Below, one piece after another: positions 15,702-22,788 of a DNA stretch of 47,761 bases. The position numbers and the translations under genes were made by a program. The stretch lies in the NCBI GenBank assembly GCA_900315525.1, contig OMZO01000030.1, forward strand, positions 1 through 47,761. The letters are read 5' to 3'. Position 1 is the first letter of the stretch. Each line of letters starts with the position of its first letter. Source of the DNA: an uncultured Prevotella sp. GTDB lineage: Bacteria > Bacteroidota > Bacteroidia > Bacteroidales > Bacteroidaceae. The notes under the pieces were generated by a model that did not search any database, was not told where the DNA came from, and saw only the letters and a program-made list of their open reading frames with translations.

Positions 15702-15824
15702 ATCGCGAGTGAAGGCTGCGCCTCAGCAATCTAAAGCAAGCTTTGATTGCATTCGACTTGCACTTCACTTGCATCGTCAAAAGGACAATTAATCAACAGT
15801 ATAAACATTAAAAATTTAAAGATT

Positions 15825-15989
15825 ATGGTACAGCAGAATGAAATGAGCGCACGCGCTCTCACAATGGAAGAGTTAGAGAATGTAAACGGTGGACGTGGTG
15901 CTATGTTCCAGGGGGGATACTATAAGTCAATTAAGGAATTTAAAACCGCCATTGATGTAGAAAAAACGCGATACCGTGTAATTGCATAA
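15825..15989 (+). CDS. Small secreted-peptide precursor with double-glycine leader
   Basis: A 54-residue precursor. Residues 1-23 form a leader ending in LTMEELENVNGG, the LxxxELxxVxGG pattern that C39-peptidase ABC exporters cut after the second glycine. The predicted 31-residue core begins RGAMFQGGYYKSIKEF and ends RYRVIA; it has seven basic and three acidic residues, no cysteine, and an aromatic/basic composition like unmodified bacteriocins and other Bacteroidota GG-leader peptides. The gene has its own -7 box, an A-rich leader and a strong terminator. No transporter, modifying enzyme or immunity gene is adjacent, so export must use machinery elsewhere. Activity and exact class are unknown. 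Confidence 0.75.
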   Translation: MVQQNEMSARALTMEELENVNGGRGAMFQGGYYKSIKEFKTAIDVEKTRYRVIA

Positions 15990-15997
15990 AAATAATC

Positions 15998-16033
15998 AAA
16001 GCGTTCTGGAGTTGATTTCCAGAACGCTTTTCT
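15998..16033 (+). terminator. Terminator of the GG-peptide gene
   Basis: AAAGCGTTCTGGA (15998-16010) and TCCAGAACGCTTT (16018-16030) form a perfect 13-bp stem with a 7-base loop, followed by TCTTT. Confidence 0.93.
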
Positions 16034-16088
16034 TTGTCAATACATACATGTTTAGATTCCGAGTCACGAAGTGATTGAGAACCTGAAA

Positions 16089-16141
16089 CGGCTCTGCTGC
16101 TGGCTGCACTTCGCGGTGCGCCCGCCCTCGCAGCAGAACCG
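16089..16141. other. GC-rich nested hairpin element
   Basis: An outer stem of CGGCTCTGCTGC (16089-16100) with GCAGCAGAACCG (16130-16141), one mismatch in 12, encloses an inner stem GGC-T-GCAC / GTGCGCC (16102-16122) with a TTCGCG loop. The G+C content is far above the flanks. It lies between two terminators facing it from both sides and codes for nothing visible. A structured RNA or a mobile palindromic repeat is possible. Confidence 0.55.
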
Positions 16142-16182
16142 CAGGAAGATTGATTTCTTGAAAGGGTAATGTGATGAAAAAG

Positions 16183-16214
16183 AAGAGGTGCTCGCCGTGT
16201 GGGGAGCACCTCTT
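16183..16214 (-). terminator. Terminator of the Ton/TPR operon
   Basis: AAGAGGTGCTC (16183-16193) and GAGCACCTCTT (16204-16214) form an 11-bp perfect stem; on the minus strand it is followed by CTTTTTC. It ends the operon that finishes with the TPR gene at 16237. Confidence 0.88.
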
Positions 16215-16236
16215 GCTATGGATGTGAAATAGGGGA

Positions 16237-17658
16237 TTACTTCAGGTTCTTGATCTCAAGAGCGGGCTTGTACTCGGGGTCGATAACCAGGATCTTCTCT
16301 GCGTAGTCCTTAGCACCTGCTACGTTCTTGTTGATGTAAGAGTTGAACATCATGTAGTGGTAAGCGGTCTTCAGCATGGTGTTGTCACCCTTGGTGCGGT
16401 CTGCCTTGTTGGCGAGCAGCTCGATCACCTTCAGGTAGTCGGGCTTGGCGAGGCTCTGCTTCATGTTGTCATCAATCTTGTTGATGGTGCTGGCAGCCAT
16501 ATAGGTGGCATAGACCTGCTGGATAGGATACTTCTGGCCTGCGGCGCGGAAGATCTCAACGGCCTTCTTGACGTACTCGTTCTTCTTGGCAGGATCTGCC
16601 TCTCCCCACTTAGAGTAGATGTTGGCCAGACCTTCCTCGTCGTCGAAGTTCACGTCGGGCTTGCTGGCGAGCATGTCGTTGTAGTACTTGATGGCGTTAT
16701 CGAAGTCCTGATCCTTCAGGTAAGAGTCGGAAACGGCCTTCTGGATAGCCCAGCGCTTGATCATTGAAGAGTCGTTCACCAGTTCAAGGGCCTTGTTGTA
16801 GTGTGTGTACATGTTGGCCTTGTCCTCGAGAGCCTGGTAGATCAGAGCTGTGTAGAAGTGGTCGTACTCAGAGAATGTGGCTGAGTCGGTCTCGTTGAAG
16901 TACTTGTTGATGTAGGCCTTAGCTGCCTCGTGGTTCTTCAGCTCGTAGTTTGAGAACATGGCCAGACGGTTGAAGGTCGGGTTGCGTGGCACGAGCTTGA
17001 TACCTGCCTCAGAGGCGCGGAGGGCGTCCTCGAAATGGCCTGTGAAATAGCTGCAGCGTGCGAACTCGTTGAGCTGACCCTTGTCGAGCTTGGTGATGTC
17101 GGCCTTCATGTAGTTCTCGTAGGCTTTCTTCTCATCGCCGGCGAGCATGTAGATATGTGCGGTGAAGGCGTCGATATCCTCGTTGGGGCACTGTGCCTTC
17201 ATGTCCTGCAACTTCTGGGCTGCCTGGCTGGGGCTAATCTTACGATAGACCATTGCCCACTTCTTGTAACCCTCGGGGTTCTTCGGGTCGAAGTTGATGG
17301 CCTGGTTGTAGTAACCTGCGGCCTTACCACCGTCGGTACCATAGGCAGACTCGATGTCGCCGAGCAGCAGGTAGGCGGGAGCGTACTGATACTTGGGCTT
17401 GCCGGCCTCGTTGGCGTAGTTGGCAAACTGGCGTGCGCCGGCTGTATCTTTCTGCTCGAAGAAGGCGCGTGCGATCTTCATCAGGGCCTCGGGGTTCTTC
17501 TTGTTCTTCTTGTAGGCGGTCTTTGCAGCGTCGGCTACGTTGCCTGCCTTTGCCTTGATTGCGCTGAGGGCTGCCTGGAGCTCCTCTTCCTGTGCGTTAG
17601 CGTTAGTGCTGAAACCTGCCAGCAGTACACCCATCAATAGATACTTGATTGCTTTCAT
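16237..17658 (-). CDS. Secreted TPR protein of the Ton operon
   Basis: A 473-residue protein with a signal peptide (LLMGVLLAGFSTNANAQ) and at least eight tetratricopeptide-like helix pairs, such as AARQFANYANEAG-type repeats, GYYNQAINFDPKNPEGYKKW and DNAIKYYNDMLASKPD. It looks intact and full length. In Bacteroidota a TPR protein closes the exbB-exbD-tonB-PBP operon, as here, and is assumed to act as a periplasmic scaffold; its partner is not known. It starts about 80 bases after the PBP gene and ends before a strong terminator. Confidence 0.85.
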   Translation of the reverse strand: MKAIKYLLMGVLLAGFSTNANAQEEELQAALSAIKAKAGNVADAAKTAYKKNKKNPEALMKIARAFFEQKDTAGARQFANYANEAGKPKYQYAPAYLLLGDIESAYGTDGGKAAGYYNQAINFDPKNPEGYKKWAMVYRKISPSQAAQKLQDMKAQCPNEDIDAFTAHIYMLAGDEKKAYENYMKADITKLDKGQLNEFARCSYFTGHFEDALRASEAGIKLVPRNPTFNRLAMFSNYELKNHEAAKAYINKYFNETDSATFSEYDHFYTALIYQALEDKANMYTHYNKALELVNDSSMIKRWAIQKAVSDSYLKDQDFDNAIKYYNDMLASKPDVNFDDEEGLANIYSKWGEADPAKKNEYVKKAVEIFRAAGQKYPIQQVYATYMAASTINKIDDNMKQSLAKPDYLKVIELLANKADRTKGDNTMLKTAYHYMMFNSYINKNVAGAKDYAEKILVIDPEYKPALEIKNLK

Positions 17659-17739
17659 ACTTATTCTTAATTTAAATTTATTTGTTCACTTTTATGAGTT
17701 CATTTATCCGTTTGACGCAGAATGGGGTGAAAGGTTTAA

Positions 17740-18690
17740 TCACTCTTTCTTGACGATGACATCTCTCACGTTCATATTGGCCGTGCGCGGCAGCAGGCCT
17801 GCACGCAGGATGATCATCTGGCCCTTGGGCAACTGGCAGAAGTGGCAGAAGCTCGAGGGGACACCGTTGCGCGTGTCGTTGAGCAGCGCGTAGATGGTGC
17901 GGCGCAGGGGATAGTTCCCGTTGTATAGATAGTACTGATAGGGCTTCCAGCTGTTGTATTTCTCAGCTGTGTTCATCTTGGAGACGCCCATCACTGTGAT
18001 ATTCTTCTTGAAGGTGACATTGGTGGTGTCGCGCTTGTCGTTGAGCCAGTTGCTGCCGATGATGCCGAGTGAGTTCTCATGTTTCTCGACATAGTCGATG
18101 ACGGCGGCGCTGGTCTGCACGGCTCCGATGTTCTTGGCGCTGAACTGCTGGCCTCCGAGGATGGAGTCGACGCACCAGCGCACGGTGCTGGAGAGGGGGT
18201 TGTCGAAGACGACGTCGATCTCGCCGAGCTTGGACTGTGGATAGAGTTCCTTCCAGGTGGTTACCTCGCCCTTGAGCACGCGTGCAAAATCCTTGATGGT
18301 GATGCACGAGTCGGGGTTGGCATTGTTGACGATAATCGCCAGACCGTCGTAGGCGATGGGCACTGCGCGGGGCAGGTACTTGCGGTCTATGAGGTTCTGA
18401 CGCTCTTTCTGGGTGAAGTCACGGGTGGTGAAGGCCAGAAAGGTCTCGAGCTTCATCAGCTTCTTGACGGCGTCCTGCTCGTTGATGTAGAGCGGGGTGA
18501 TGGAGTCGAGGGTCTGTGTGGTGAAGTAGTAGAGCTCTTCATCGATGATGGGGTAGAAGCTCTCGTCGGCTGTCAGGATGGCGGCTGCCTTCTGATAGGC
18601 TGCCTCCTGTTCAGGATTAGGCTTGCTCCCACATGCGTGGAGCAAGCCTAATATCAGTGTTAATCCAACTAATTTGTTGAATGTGTTCAT
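17740..18690 (-). CDS. PstS-like periplasmic binding lipoprotein
   Basis: A 316-residue lipoprotein: LGLLHAC is a lipobox and C20 the lipid site. The mature part has a PBP-type fold similar to phosphate-binding PstS proteins (IAYDGLAIIVNNANPDSCITIKDFARVLKGEVTTWKEL, then STVRWCVDSILGG and ALLNDTRNGVPSSFC). No Pst permease genes are near. Its fixed place in Bacteroidota Ton operons suggests a role linked to TonB-dependent uptake instead of phosphate import, but this is inference. The start codon lies 14 bases from the tonB remnant. A 14-bp perfect inverted repeat sits in the signal-peptide codons. Confidence 0.83.
   Translation of the reverse strand: MNTFNKLVGLTLILGLLHACGSKPNPEQEAAYQKAAAILTADESFYPIIDEELYYFTTQTLDSITPLYINEQDAVKKLMKLETFLAFTTRDFTQKERQNLIDRKYLPRAVPIAYDGLAIIVNNANPDSCITIKDFARVLKGEVTTWKELYPQSKLGEIDVVFDNPLSSTVRWCVDSILGGQQFSAKNIGAVQTSAAVIDYVEKHENSLGIIGSNWLNDKRDTTNVTFKKNITVMGVSKMNTAEKYNSWKPYQYYLYNGNYPLRRTIYALLNDTRNGVPSSFCHFCQLPKGQMIILRAGLLPRTANMNVRDVIVKKE
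18616..18652. repeat. 14-bp perfect inverted repeat within the lipobox codons
   Basis: ATTAGGCTTGCTCC (18616-18629) and GGAGCAAGCCTAAT (18639-18652) pair perfectly around a 9-base loop. In the minus-strand mRNA the hairpin starts about 39 bases after the ATG of the PBP gene, and the loop carries the lipobox His-Ala-Cys codons. No T-tract follows, so it is not a standard terminator. It could affect translation or mRNA processing between tonB and the downstream genes. Confidence 0.85.
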
Positions 18691-18704
18691 TTCAGAAATT
18701 GAGA

Positions 18705-19494
18705 TTACTGAAGACGGAATGTTACAGGCACGGTGTACTTCACACGTACTGCAGATCCGTTCTGCTTACCAGGAATCCAGTGCGGCATGGACTTAACCAC
18801 GCGCTGTGCCTCCTTGTCGAGTGAGGGGTCAACGCTCTTCACAACCTTGACGTCGGTGCTGTACACCGTTCTCCTCGGCTACTACCGGATACTTGATATT
18901 CTTCGAGAGGTACTCGAACAGGGCTGACGGTCCACCGGGGAACTGAGGCATTTCCTCTACCACGTCGAAGACCTTGGATTCCTCCACCTTCGGGGGCTCG
19001 GGCTCTGCAATCACTTCCTTTGCCTTCAGCACCTCACCACCAGTCTCGTCGTTACCTTCCACGTTGAAGGCACCGATAGCGGTGTTGGTCTGCTGGAGTT
19101 CTTCCTGTGACTTCATCTCCTGCTCTTCCTTCACTTCATTATCCTTCTTAATCTCAGGTACGGTGAAGGCTACGGAGCTCTTGACACGCTCAATCTCAAT
19201 CTTCTCAGGCTCGGGTTCGTCCTTCTTCTCAACCTTGGCTTCCTTCTTCTCTGCCAGGCTTGCCAGCTCTACGTCGGCCTCGATGGCTGCGTTCTGTGAA
19301 GCAATGTAGTTCTCGATAGAGACCTTTGCATACACGATCGCTGCGATGAGGGCGAAAGCGACAAACATAACAATCAGGGCCTTGAGGTTACGGACACCCG
19401 TGTTCTTACGCATCTGATAAGCTCCATAAGCCTGGTTCTTGCCCTCAAACACGAGGTCAACCCAACCATTGTCTATAAGATCTATTTTTGCCAT
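18705..19494 (-). pseudogene. tonB: tonB with internal deletion and frameshift
   Basis: TonB couples the ExbB/ExbD proton channel to outer-membrane receptors. The N-terminal cytoplasmic part (VFEGKNQAYGAYQMRKN), membrane helix (about 38-56), acidic/proline-rich periplasmic linker and start of the C-terminal domain (VVEEMPQFPGG, LSKNIKYPVVAEENGVQ) are present to Q212. After that the frame reads nine unrelated residues and stops. The following bases in the +1 frame encode TDVKVVKSVDPSLDKEA, VVKSMPHWIPGKQNG and the terminal VKYTVPVTFRLQ up to a stop at 18705. Between the two parts the central GRVxxxFVVxxDGS strand is missing: a deletion of about 44-47 bases near 18858 removed it and shifted the frame. 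As read, the product lacks a working receptor-binding domain. Confidence 0.85.
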
Positions 19495-19519
19495 AGTTCT
19501 TTCTGCTTTTTAGGATTAA

Positions 19520-20659
19520 TCACTTGACACCTGCCTTTGCGATGAGGTCCTTGTCTTCCTGGCTCATCTTGTCGACATTGTCAATGACATACTTATCAAT
19601 ATTGCTAATGAGCATCTCGTCAAGAGCGGCTACCATGTTCTCGTAGGTGGCTGTGTTCAAAGGACGGATGATGACAGTCATCGTAGGCACCTTGCTGCCG
19701 TCGGGGAGTTCACCCTTCTTCAGCTTCTTCAGGGCTTCCTGATACTGCTCTTCGGTCATCTTTGAGTTGTACTCAGCCTTCTTGGCATCCAGTTCCTTCT
19801 TTGCCAGCTTGATCTTGGCAATCGGGTTGATACCTTCCTCGGTGGTATGCTCGTTGAGCACCTTCTCGATACCGTCCTTACCATAGGAGGTTGGCTTTAC
19901 GCATGAGGGGTCGTCGTAGTTGGGCAGACCTGCGATATACCATACCTTGTCGTCAGAACCCAGGTAGAGGGTGATGGTGTGAGAAGCCTTTGTAACCTGC
20001 TTCTGCTCTTCGTTCAACTGTGATGTATCGTCGTTAGACGGCATGGTCAGCTGCATGGCCTGCGGCTTAGCCAGCGTAGTACACAGCATGAAGAAGGTGA
20101 TCAGAAGCATCATCATGTCTACCATCGGCGTGAAGTTCACGCGGGTATCCATTTTCTTCTGCTTGGATTTGATCGAAGCGTAAGGAGTCTTTGAGTCGCA
20201 CTTGATGGCGATCTTGATGTCGGGGTTCACTTCACGGGCTGTGGCAACCCATTCCTGGAACTCGCTCTTGCCACCCTTGATACTGTCAAGGGGCAGACCG
20301 AGTGTCTGGATGGCCTCACTCATCTTCTCAGGCTCGAGGCTGAGATAGGCGCTGAGCTTGTCCATGGGGGCACCGACCATAGCATCCTCGCGGAAGTGCT
20401 TGACCTGTGTTGGGTTCAGCTGAAGACCGAACTTGTCGGTCATAGCGTCCAACATTGCCTGCATGTTGTTCTTGTTTTCGGTACCACAGTAGACGCGTCC
20501 CTCTGGCGTGACAAGCACGTTGAGCACGTCCTGCTCTGGTATCTTCAGCTCAGACACTGAGTTTGGCGCCGTGACAGATACTGGTTCTGGTGTCAAGAAT
20601 GTTGAGGTCAACATGAAGAAACACAGAAGCAGCGTCATCACGTCTGACATAGGCGTCAT
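19520..20659 (-). CDS. exbD: Two ExbD proteins joined by deletion, N-terminus missing
   Basis: The 379-residue frame contains two ExbD units. Unit 1 has the membrane helix with the proton-path aspartate (DMTPMSDVMTLLLCFFM, residues 1-16) and a periplasmic domain to TPYASIKS (165). Unit 2 then begins at once (KQKKMDTRVNFTPMVDMMM, helix about 180-197) and runs to the end. ExbD copies in these operons are normally separate genes of about 200 residues. Unit 1 lacks its last 20 or so residues and stop codon, and unit 2 its own start. Upstream of the first ATG the frame continues as NRIQKKDIWID, which is proper ExbD sequence, back to a TAA with no start codon, so the N-terminus is also lost. With no extra helix between units, unit 2 would insert upside down. 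Confidence 0.8.
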   Translation of the reverse strand: MTPMSDVMTLLLCFFMLTSTFLTPEPVSVTAPNSVSELKIPEQDVLNVLVTPEGRVYCGTENKNNMQAMLDAMTDKFGLQLNPTQVKHFREDAMVGAPMDKLSAYLSLEPEKMSEAIQTLGLPLDSIKGGKSEFQEWVATAREVNPDIKIAIKCDSKTPYASIKSKQKKMDTRVNFTPMVDMMMLLITFFMLCTTLAKPQAMQLTMPSNDDTSQLNEEQKQVTKASHTITLYLGSDDKVWYIAGLPNYDDPSCVKPTSYGKDGIEKVLNEHTTEEGINPIAKIKLAKKELDAKKAEYNSKMTEEQYQEALKKLKKGELPDGSKVPTMTVIIRPLNTATYENMVAALDEMLISNIDKYVIDNVDKMSQEDKDLIAKAGVK

Positions 20660-20715
20660 GTCAATCCAGATGTCTTTTTTCTGTATCCGATTTTAAAGTT
20701 TTAAATGGTTAAATA

Positions 20716-21402
20716 TTAAGCCTCGTTGTGGTTAGAATCGTATGTAGCTGCGATGGTGAAACCAATCTCGTCGAGAGCGTAAGTCAGCTTATCGATCTTG
20801 TTTGAGAAGAAGTTGTAAACAACGGTAGCAACCCAAGAGGTCAAGATACCAGATGCTGTGTTCACAAGGGCCTCAGAAATACCGGCAGACAGAGCCATAG
20901 AGTCAGCACCACCACCTGCAGACAGAGCCTGGAAAATCTTAGCGGCCTTCTTCAGAGAAGCGTCACCCTCAACGGTCTGATACATGTTGATAGAAGCCAT
21001 AACTACGTTACCTACTGAACCCTGCATCTTGTTGCAGAGATCCTTAGCCTTCGTGAAGTCCTGAGCCTTGATAGCGGCCTTAACCTCAGCGGTGAACTTA
21101 GCCAGGTTCATCTTACCAGAAGCGGTGCGGATAGCGAAGAAGCGCTCGATACCGAGGCAGATAACGGTGAAGAGAAGGGTAAGGATAAGACCTACGACGA
21201 ACCCTCCCTTATACACTGTACCAAGCAGGTTTGCGGGGTGACCTGAACGATCGCCACCAACGAAGTTGTCGGGGTTACCCATTACGAAATACCATACACC
21301 ATAACCTGCTGCGCAGCAGATAGCGAGGATAATCCATGCAGCTTTAACACCTTGGAAGCCCGATTTTTTAGCTGGGGCTGCAGCCTTTGTTGTTGTTGCC
21401 AT
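20716..21402 (-). CDS. exbB: ExbB proton-channel subunit lacking its second core helix
   Basis: ExbB/TolQ forms the pentameric proton channel that powers TonB. This 228-residue protein has hydrophobic segments at about 21-41 and 66-84, a cytoplasmic helical region, and the last helix (GADSMALSAGISEALVNTASGILTSWVATVVYNFF, split here by residues 165-199) followed by KIDKLTYALDE. The stretch that normally precedes ALSAGG, a helix of the type LPxxxxxxTxxTLxGLLGTVxGMIxxF, is absent: the sequence jumps from DASLKKAAKI to FQALSAGG near base 20937. About 40-50 residues are therefore missing relative to the family, in frame. It heads the Ton operon; a weak -7 box lies at 21458-21466. Confidence 0.82.
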   Translation of the reverse strand: MATTTKAAAPAKKSGFQGVKAAWIILAICCAAGYGVWYFVMGNPDNFVGGDRSGHPANLLGTVYKGGFVVGLILTLLFTVICLGIERFFAIRTASGKMNLAKFTAEVKAAIKAQDFTKAKDLCNKMQGSVGNVVMASINMYQTVEGDASLKKAAKIFQALSAGGGADSMALSAGISEALVNTASGILTSWVATVVYNFFSNKIDKLTYALDEIGFTIAATYDSNHNEA

Positions 21403-21457
21403 AAATGTAATAATTTTAATTTTTTAGTTATTTAAAAATTTTCATCGGTTATACAAA

Positions 21458-21466
21458 GCAAATTAA
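21458..21466 (-). promoter_or_regulatory. Probable -7 box of the Ton operon
   Basis: TTAATTTGC on the minus strand differs by one base from TAnnTTTGC and lies about 56 bases before the exbB ATG, followed by a very A/T-rich leader. No -33 TTTG at the right distance. Confidence 0.4.
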
Positions 21467-21492
21467 TAACTTTTAACTCATAATTTGACGTT

Positions 21493-22686
21493 TTATCTCA
21501 ATTTCGCCACAGTATCTTTGATACGTTTCATCGCTTCGATGATATTTTCGTCGCTTGTCGCATAGCTCATGCGGAAGCATTCGGGGTCGCCGAACGCGTC
21601 GCCGCCGACGGTGGCCACATGTCCTTTTTCAAGCAGGTACATCGCAAAGTCGGTGGAGTTGTTGATGGTGGTCTCTCCGTCGCTCTTGCCGTAGAAGCTG
21701 CTGCACTTGGGGAACAGATAGAAAGCGCCCTCGGGTACGTTCACCTCCAGTCCGGGGATGTCCTTGGCGAGCTTCACTATCAGGTTGCGGCGGCGCTCAA
21801 AGGCCTGACGCATATCCTCGACACACTGCTGATCGCTGGTATAGGCGAACTCAGCAGCCTTCTGGCTGACGGAGCAGGGACCGCTGGTGTACTGGCCTTG
21901 CAGTTTGTTGCATCCTTTGACAATCCACTCAGGGGCGGCGATGTAGCCGATGCGCCAGCCTGTCATGGCGTAGGCTTTCGACACACCGTTGACGATGATC
22001 GAGCGCTCCTTCATGCCCGGGAACTGGGCGATGGACTCGTGCTTGCCGATGTAGTTGATATGTTCGTAGATCTCGTCGGCCAGCACAAACAGGTCGTCGT
22101 GGCGGAGGATGACGTCGGCGAGGGCCTTCAGTTCTTCCTTGCTATAGACGCTGCCCGTGGGGTTGCTGGGCGAACAGAGGATGAGCATACGGGTATTGGG
22201 CGTGATGGCGGCTTCCAACTGCTCGGGCGTCATCTTGAAGTTCTGCTCGAAGCCTGCCTCGACGATCACGGGTTTGCCGCCTGCCAGCAGTACCATCTGG
22301 GGATAGCTCACCCAGTAGGGGGCGGGGATGATGACTTCCTCACCGTCGTTGACGAGGGCCATCACCGTATTGCAGACACTCTGCTTGGCACCGTTGGAGA
22401 CCAGGATCTCGGCGGGGGTGTAGTGCAGGTGGTTCTCGCGTTCCAGCTTGCGGGCTATGGCCTGTCGCAGGGCAGGGTAGCCGGGTACAGGGGAGTATTT
22501 CGAATAGTTCTCGTCGATGGCGAGCTTTGCCTCTTGCTTGATGTGGTCTGGGGTGTTGAAGTCTGGTTCTCCGACGCTCATGTTGATTACGTCGATACCT
22601 TGTGCCTTCATCTCTGAGCTTTTCTGTGACATTGCCAGCGTGGCGGATGGTGCCAGGCGCTGCAGACGGTTGGATAATTGTGCCAT
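21493..22686 (-). CDS. Aspartate-family aminotransferase (PLP, class I)
   Basis: A 397-residue pyridoxal-phosphate enzyme, probably aspartate or broad-specificity aminotransferase of the subgroup found in Gram-positives, Thermus and Bacteroidota. Landmarks: SVGEPDFNTPDHI at the N-terminus, SNGAKQSV for phosphate binding, CSPSNPTGSVY, LADEIYEHI, the PLP lysine in SKAYAMTGWRIGY, and FRMSYATS near the C-terminus with the substrate arginine. The start at 22686 (MAQLSNRLQRLAPS) gives family length and fits the promoter upstream; the longer frame runs through that promoter. Cytoplasmic. Exact substrate range cannot be fixed by sequence alone. Confidence 0.92.
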   Translation of the reverse strand: MAQLSNRLQRLAPSATLAMSQKSSEMKAQGIDVINMSVGEPDFNTPDHIKQEAKLAIDENYSKYSPVPGYPALRQAIARKLERENHLHYTPAEILVSNGAKQSVCNTVMALVNDGEEVIIPAPYWVSYPQMVLLAGGKPVIVEAGFEQNFKMTPEQLEAAITPNTRMLILCSPSNPTGSVYSKEELKALADVILRHDDLFVLADEIYEHINYIGKHESIAQFPGMKERSIIVNGVSKAYAMTGWRIGYIAAPEWIVKGCNKLQGQYTSGPCSVSQKAAEFAYTSDQQCVEDMRQAFERRRNLIVKLAKDIPGLEVNVPEGAFYLFPKCSSFYGKSDGETTINNSTDFAMYLLEKGHVATVGGDAFGDPECFRMSYATSDENIIEAMKRIKDTVAKLR

Positions 22687-22704
22687 ATGTTTACCAAATT
22701 TTGT

Positions 22705-22737
22705 GCAAAAGTAAGCAAAATAATTATGATTCCGCAA
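22705..22737 (-). promoter_or_regulatory. Promoter of the aminotransferase gene
   Basis: TACTTTTGC (22705-22713, minus strand) with TTGC (22734-22737) 20 bases upstream. It makes the aminotransferase independent of ribBA, whose stop is about 100 bases upstream. Confidence 0.6.
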
Positions 22738-22788
22738 GGAAAACGGCACTTTTTCGCTTTTTGTGCCGAAAAAGTGACATTTTGAACG

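Noticed and set aside
18850-18866. Programmed ribosomal frameshift in tonB
   Set aside because: A frameshift would join adjacent codons, but about 15 conserved residues are missing at the junction and there is no slippery heptamer or downstream pseudoknot.
19520-20659. Natural ExbD-ExbD fusion protein
   Set aside because: There is no extra membrane helix to restore topology of the second unit, the first unit lacks its own C-terminus, and no start codon precedes the ExbD1 N-terminus.
21619-22617. 332-codon frame antisense to the aminotransferase
   Set aside because: Fully covered by an intact PLP enzyme on the other strand; no family resemblance.
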